Assembly (NCBI RefSeq): GCF_049897565.1
Contig: NZ_JAFCWM010000010.1
Coordinates: 1-64,000 of the forward strand
Reading direction: 5' to 3'
Source: JAFCUW01 sp049897565
GTDB lineage: Bacteria > Pseudomonadota > Gammaproteobacteria > Burkholderiales > Burkholderiaceae_D
Length of the DNA: 64,000 nt
The notes below the pieces were generated by a model. That model worked only from the letters and a program-made list of their open reading frames with translations. It was not told where the DNA came from and did no database searches. The first letter of the stretch is position 1. Every line of letters starts with the position of its first letter. This document shows positions 60,911 through 64,000 of the stretch, piece by piece. The position numbers and the translations under genes are program-made.

Positions 60911-61099
60911 AACAGTCCTATCAATGAAGTGTTGCTGCGTGGCGCGAGAGTCCGCCAACCTTGGCAAAGCACTGTATTTTAAGGCAATTCTCCTATTCCC
61001 ACAAATGCGAGTCATACACAATCCGCATAAGCATATGTAAGGTCTGGCAGGTCTGGCGTCTGAGCCCATCGGGTCAGCCCCGGCGGTGGCTGCCGGCTG

Positions 61100-61387
61100 T
61101 CACGCCAGAGTGCGCAATTGCGACAGCAGCGACTGCCACGGCGCCGAGCCGGCGCTGCCGTCCTCGGCGAAGCGGACGGTGTGCTCGCGCGCGCCGTCGG
61201 CGACCGTGATGGCCCAGCGGCCAATGTCGGCGCCGACCGGCTGCGGCGGCGCGGCCGCGAAGAAATCGAGGTCGTGCAGCAGCGCTTCGAGCGCCGCCCC
61301 CTGCTCGAGCGCGGCGGTGTCGAGCTCGTAGTGTTCGGCGCGGCCGCTGAGACCGCCGCCGCCCGTTGCCGTGATCTTCATGGTCAT
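61100..61387 (-). CDS. Emfourin-type protease-inhibitor-like protein
   Basis: 95 residues from MTMKITATGGGGLSGRAEHY to SLLSQLRTLA. Small beta-rich proteins with KITxxGGxxG at the start and a TVRFxEDGS...LLxxLR end, encoded next to protealysin-like M4 peptidases, are known as emfourin inhibitors. The start is 4 bases after the stop of the peptidase gene upstream on the same strand, so they are co-transcribed. The role as inhibitor of that peptidase follows from family knowledge and context. Confidence 0.75.
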   Translation of the reverse strand: MTMKITATGGGGLSGRAEHYELDTAALEQGAALEALLHDLDFFAAAPPQPVGADIGRWAITVADGAREHTVRFAEDGSAGSAPWQSLLSQLRTLA

Positions 61388-61391
61388 GATA

Positions 61392-62870
61392 CTAACGCAG
61401 CCTGGCCGACAGGGGCAGCGCGGATGCCGTGTCGTCCGGCACGACGGCAGGCGCGGGCGCGCCGTTGCGGCCGTGCTCGGCGCACCAGCGCGCCAGCGCC
61501 TGCGACTCGGCCTCGAGCACATGTTCGATGTTGTAGTATTCGGCCAGGTTCATCGTGCCGCAGCAGGCGCGCCGGTCCTGCACCGCGCCGGGCGGGTCCT
61601 GCACGCCGGGCCGGCATTCGAGCGGATCGCGCTCGTGCTCGGGCAGCGGCGCCAGCGCCTCGAGCACCTGGCGCAAGGTGAAGCGGTGGCGGATGCTGTC
61701 GCGGTAGGCGACCGGCTTGCCGTCTTCGGCCGTCAGGCGCAGCATCTGGTTGACCACGTCCGGATAGGTGGCGGCGACGTCGGGCGCGGCCACCAGCGCG
61801 CGCAGCAGCAGCGCGCGCAGGTAGCAGCCCACTTCGTGCAACACCAGCGCGTCGTCGCGCAGCGCCGGGTCGCGTTCGAGCGCGAACAGGTCGGCCAGGA
61901 TGTCGTAGATGGCGCCGGTAAACACCTGCGACAGCGCGTGCACTTCGGTGCCGGCGTCGGCCAGGGTGAGGTCGTTGTCGGCGTTGCGCAGCCCGGTGGA
62001 GCCGCCCAGCGCCAGGCCGAACTGCTCGGCGATGTCGGCCAGGAAGGTCTTGTCGTGCAGCCGCGCCTTGGTCTGGGCGATGACCGCCTCGCACTGGTCG
62101 AGCTGCGACAGCGCCAGGAAGATCGCCGTCAGGTCGCCGAACGCCTCGTGCAGGCCGCCCGTCTGCGGCGGGTTGTCGGCGCCGAGCCAGTCGGGCTTCA
62201 GGCCGTCGAGCACGGCGTGCGCCGTCTCGTGCGAGACGATGTCGAACGAGCGGCAGGTAAATACCCGCGCGTCCTGGCCGCTGGGGACGAAGTCGCCGAA
62301 CTTCAGGCAGCATTGCGAGCGGCTGTAGAACGCGTTCATCACGTTCGGCAGGCCGTACGGGTAGACCTGCAGCGGCGCGGTGTCGACGCTGCTGTTCCAT
62401 TGCCACGGCAGCGGCATGTCGGCGCCGGCGGCCGACAGCGCGCGCTGGTACATCGTCAGCGTCTGGCGCACCACGGCGAAGGTGTGGACGGCGTCGAACT
62501 GCGGCGTGTCGGGCATGGTGATGAAGTCGCCGAACGCGTTCGGGCTGACCGGCGCGATGCCGGGGTCGCCCGAGACGATGCGGGCGTCGCGCGGGCCGTC
62601 GAGCACGATTCCGGGCAGGAACGCCTTGCGGGTGCCGATTTCGCTCACCGACGGATCCTGCTTCCACATCAGCACGCGCGCACCGAAGGCGAACGGCAGC
62701 GGCACCGGCGGCGCCGGCTCGCCGTCGCCGCGCGGCTGGCCAGGCTCGTCGAGCAGCTGGGCCGCCTTGCGGTGCTGGCGGTAGGCGGCGCTGGGGGTGG
62801 GGACGTAGCTCACGGGCGCGCCGGGGCGCTCGGCCAGCGGGTCGTCGGCCAGGGTGTCGCGTGGGTTCAT
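61392..62870 (-). CDS. M4-like (gluzincin) metallopeptidase
   Basis: 492 residues. AAGGAG 9 bases before the ATG at 62870 decides the start (MNPRDTLADDPLAERPG). The zinc site is IVSHETAHAVLDGL (~210-223; HExxH) with the third ligand in GGLHEAFGDL (~238-247), the thermolysin-family spacing. No signal peptide is visible and a YVPTPSA-rich N-terminal segment precedes the core, as in protealysin-like or related intracellular M4 relatives. The second-half domain is divergent. The adjacent emfourin gene supports a peptidase/inhibitor pair. Substrates are unknown. Confidence 0.8.
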   Translation of the reverse strand: MNPRDTLADDPLAERPGAPVSYVPTPSAAYRQHRKAAQLLDEPGQPRGDGEPAPPVPLPFAFGARVLMWKQDPSVSEIGTRKAFLPGIVLDGPRDARIVSGDPGIAPVSPNAFGDFITMPDTPQFDAVHTFAVVRQTLTMYQRALSAAGADMPLPWQWNSSVDTAPLQVYPYGLPNVMNAFYSRSQCCLKFGDFVPSGQDARVFTCRSFDIVSHETAHAVLDGLKPDWLGADNPPQTGGLHEAFGDLTAIFLALSQLDQCEAVIAQTKARLHDKTFLADIAEQFGLALGGSTGLRNADNDLTLADAGTEVHALSQVFTGAIYDILADLFALERDPALRDDALVLHEVGCYLRALLLRALVAAPDVAATYPDVVNQMLRLTAEDGKPVAYRDSIRHRFTLRQVLEALAPLPEHERDPLECRPGVQDPPGAVQDRRACCGTMNLAEYYNIEHVLEAESQALARWCAEHGRNGAPAPAVVPDDTASALPLSARLR

Positions 62871-63010
62871 CTGCAGTTCTCCTTCGAAAGGCATGGTGTT
62901 TGCCGAAGAAAATAGTCGCGCCATGCGCGCCTGTCCTGTTTGATGCTCGTCAATAAGCGCCGCCGGTGCGATAAAATGCGCGCTACTCAGTAACGGACAG
63001 AAAGCATCGG

Positions 63011-63286
63011 ATGGCGGAGATCAGCATCGTTCAGGCGCACAGCCTGAGCCAGGAACAGGCGCGCGCGGCGGCGCAACAGGTGGCCGACAAGCTGGCCAGC
63101 GACTATCAGTTGGCATGCAAGTGGGATGGCGATGTGCTGAGGTTCGGGCGCAGCGGCGTCGAGGGCGCGCTGACCTTGCAGGGACAGCGCGCCGAGATGG
63201 CGATCACGCTGGGGTTTCCGATGAGCGCGTTTTCGGCGGCCATCGAGGCGAAGGTCGCCGACAAGATGCGCAAGGTGTTCGCGTAG
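63011..63286 (+). CDS. Polyhydroxyalkanoate-system small protein
   Basis: 91 residues, MAEISIVQAHSLSQEQARAA, KWDGDVLRFGRSGVEGAL, ITLGFPMSAFSAAIEAKVAD. These phrases match the PHA_gran_rgn family of small granule-region proteins. It may associate with storage granules. phaZ is 3 kb away. It stands alone, with REP-like repeats directly after the stop. Confidence 0.85.
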   Translation: MAEISIVQAHSLSQEQARAAAQQVADKLASDYQLACKWDGDVLRFGRSGVEGALTLQGQRAEMAITLGFPMSAFSAAIEAKVADKMRKVFA

Positions 63287-63295
63287 GGTTTCCGG

Positions 63296-63370
63296 TCTGA
63301 CCCCATGAGGTGCGCGACAGCCAACTCAACCGGGGTCAGACCCTGAGAGAAAAATCGGGTCTGACCCCTT
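63296..63370. repeat. GGGTCTGACCC palindromes, right flank
   Basis: Three copies (GGTCTGACCCC, GGGGTCAGACCC, GGGTCTGACCCC) lie in 75 bases between the convergent PHA-system and acyl-CoA-binding genes. Same family as 462-552. Confidence 0.7.
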
Positions 63371-63626
63371 ACTCGTCCTGGAGCTCTTCGATCAGGTCGA
63401 TGTACTGCTGCATCGCGTCTTCCTTCGACGTGCCCTTGAAGCCGTCCCAGGCGTCGAACTTGGCGCGGCCGATCATGTCGGTAAAGCCAGGGCGCTCGCC
63501 GGTGGCGTCGCCGCTCGAGGCCTGCTTGTACAGTGCGTAGATCTTCAGCATCGTCATGTTGTCGGGACGCTCGGGCAGATTCTTCGAATCGGCCTGTGCC
63601 TGGACAAACTGCTCTTGCAAGCTCAT
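63369..63626 (-). CDS. Acyl-CoA-binding protein
   Basis: 85 residues, MSLQEQFVQAQADSKNLPER, LKIYALYKQASSGDATGERP, GRAKFDAWDGFKGTSKEDAM. The YxLYKQAxxGD and KWDAW-type motifs are those of the four-helix ACBP fold that binds long-chain acyl-CoA esters. Length is standard. AGGAG is upstream of the ATG. Confidence 0.95.
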   Translation of the reverse strand: MSLQEQFVQAQADSKNLPERPDNMTMLKIYALYKQASSGDATGERPGFTDMIGRAKFDAWDGFKGTSKEDAMQQYIDLIEELQDE

Positions 63627-63656
63627 ATGAAAAACTCCTGTGGGCTGAAAAGGAAC

Positions 63657-64000
63657 TTAAACTGCCAGCAGTTCGACGTCGAAAATCAGCGTTGCATTGC
63701 CGGGAATGACGCCGCCGGCGCCGCGCGGGCCATAACCGAGGCTCGACGGAATCGTCAGGCGGCGCGCGCCGCCGACCTTCATGCCCTGCACGCCTTCGTC
63801 CCACCCCTTGATGACCTGGCCGCCGCCGAGTGAAAATTCGAACGGGTCGTTGCGGTCCTTGCTCGAATCGAACTTGGCGCCGGCAGTGCCGTCGTCGTTG
63901 CGCAGCCAGCCGGTGTAGTGCACCGTCACGTGCTGGCCGGCTTTCGCCTCGGCGCCGTCGCCGACGATGGTGTCTTCGTACTGCAGTCCGGAATCGGTTG
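63657..64000 (-). CDS. FKBP-type peptidyl-prolyl isomerase (5' end beyond window)
   Basis: The visible part runs from the right edge (TDSGLQYEDTIVGDGAEAKA) through HVTVHYTGWLRND, FEFSLGGGQVIKGWDEGVQG, KVGGARRLTIPSSLGYGPRG and IPGNATLIFDVELLAV. This is a single complete FKBP domain with the usual active-site residues (Y, F, D-region, W in IKGW). It catalyses cis-trans proline isomerisation. The start codon lies outside the window, probably a few residues upstream. Confidence 0.95.
   Translation of the reverse strand, partial: TDSGLQYEDTIVGDGAEAKAGQHVTVHYTGWLRNDDGTAGAKFDSSKDRNDPFEFSLGGGQVIKGWDEGVQGMKVGGARRLTIPSSLGYGPRGAGGVIPGNATLIFDVELLAV

Noticed and set aside
61371..62915. 514-codon plus-strand frame
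   Set aside because: It is a shadow of the M4-like peptidase, with low-complexity Arg/Gln/His-rich composition.

Overview
The window looks like an Oxalobacteraceae-type betaproteobacterium (Massilia/Duganella/Janthinobacterium group). This is inferred from the high-GC housekeeping genes on the right, their order and content (ispB, rplU-rpmA-obgE, proB, phaZ, a small PHA-granule protein, a bacteriophytochrome), and the scattered GGGTCTGACCC palindromes. No database search was possible.

The left 1.2 kb is chromosomal: the end of an IS4-family transposase, a cluster of GGGTCTGACCC repeats and a DUF4126 membrane protein. From 1279 to 47658 lies one integrated element of about 46 kb. It sits in the 3' end of a tRNA-Pro(CGG) gene (47612-47688). 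A 47-bp copy of that tRNA end, 45/47 identical, marks the far boundary at 1279-1325. A tyrosine integrase (45767-47401) lies next to the tRNA, and the two ends share near-identical 19-bp direct repeats that look like integrase arm sites.

The element is a mosaic. It carries a DUF262 + HEPN gene pair (3590-5266), two related XRE regulators, a HipB-like orphan and small unknown genes (6-13 kb). A TrfA-like plasmid replication initiator (16080-17270) sits beside an unusual repeat complex (13.8-15.9 kb). A complete type 1 BREX phage-defence operon follows (brxA-brxB-brxC-pglX-pglZ-brxL, 19437-32686), preceded by a possible 13-codon leader ORF and followed by two small unknown genes. Beyond it are two genes broken in A5 runs, an IHF-alpha-like protein, a second, very large tyrosine recombinase, a probable replication protein, and decayed phage and IS fragments up to the integrase.

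The most striking non-coding signal is a palindrome, TGTCCTA-N-TAGGACA, present about 27 times and seen only inside the element. Sixteen copies form a higher-order array at 14.1-15.3 kb in which spacings alternate 60/92 bp, giving a period of 152 bp. This array lies between two direct copies of a ~180-bp MITE, itself embedded in a second palindromic repeat family (TATTCCGCGCGGAATA) next to trfA. The arrangement suggests a plasmid-like origin or centromere region assembled by recombination between MITEs.

From 47.7 kb rightward the sequence is ordinary chromosome: ispB; rplU-rpmA-obgE; proB; a phytochrome-GGDEF-EAL protein; rsxB-nth; a NatAB-type ABC exporter; phaZ; fdxA; an M4-like peptidase with an emfourin-type partner; a PHA-granule protein; an acyl-CoA-binding protein; and an FKBP isomerase cut by the right edge.
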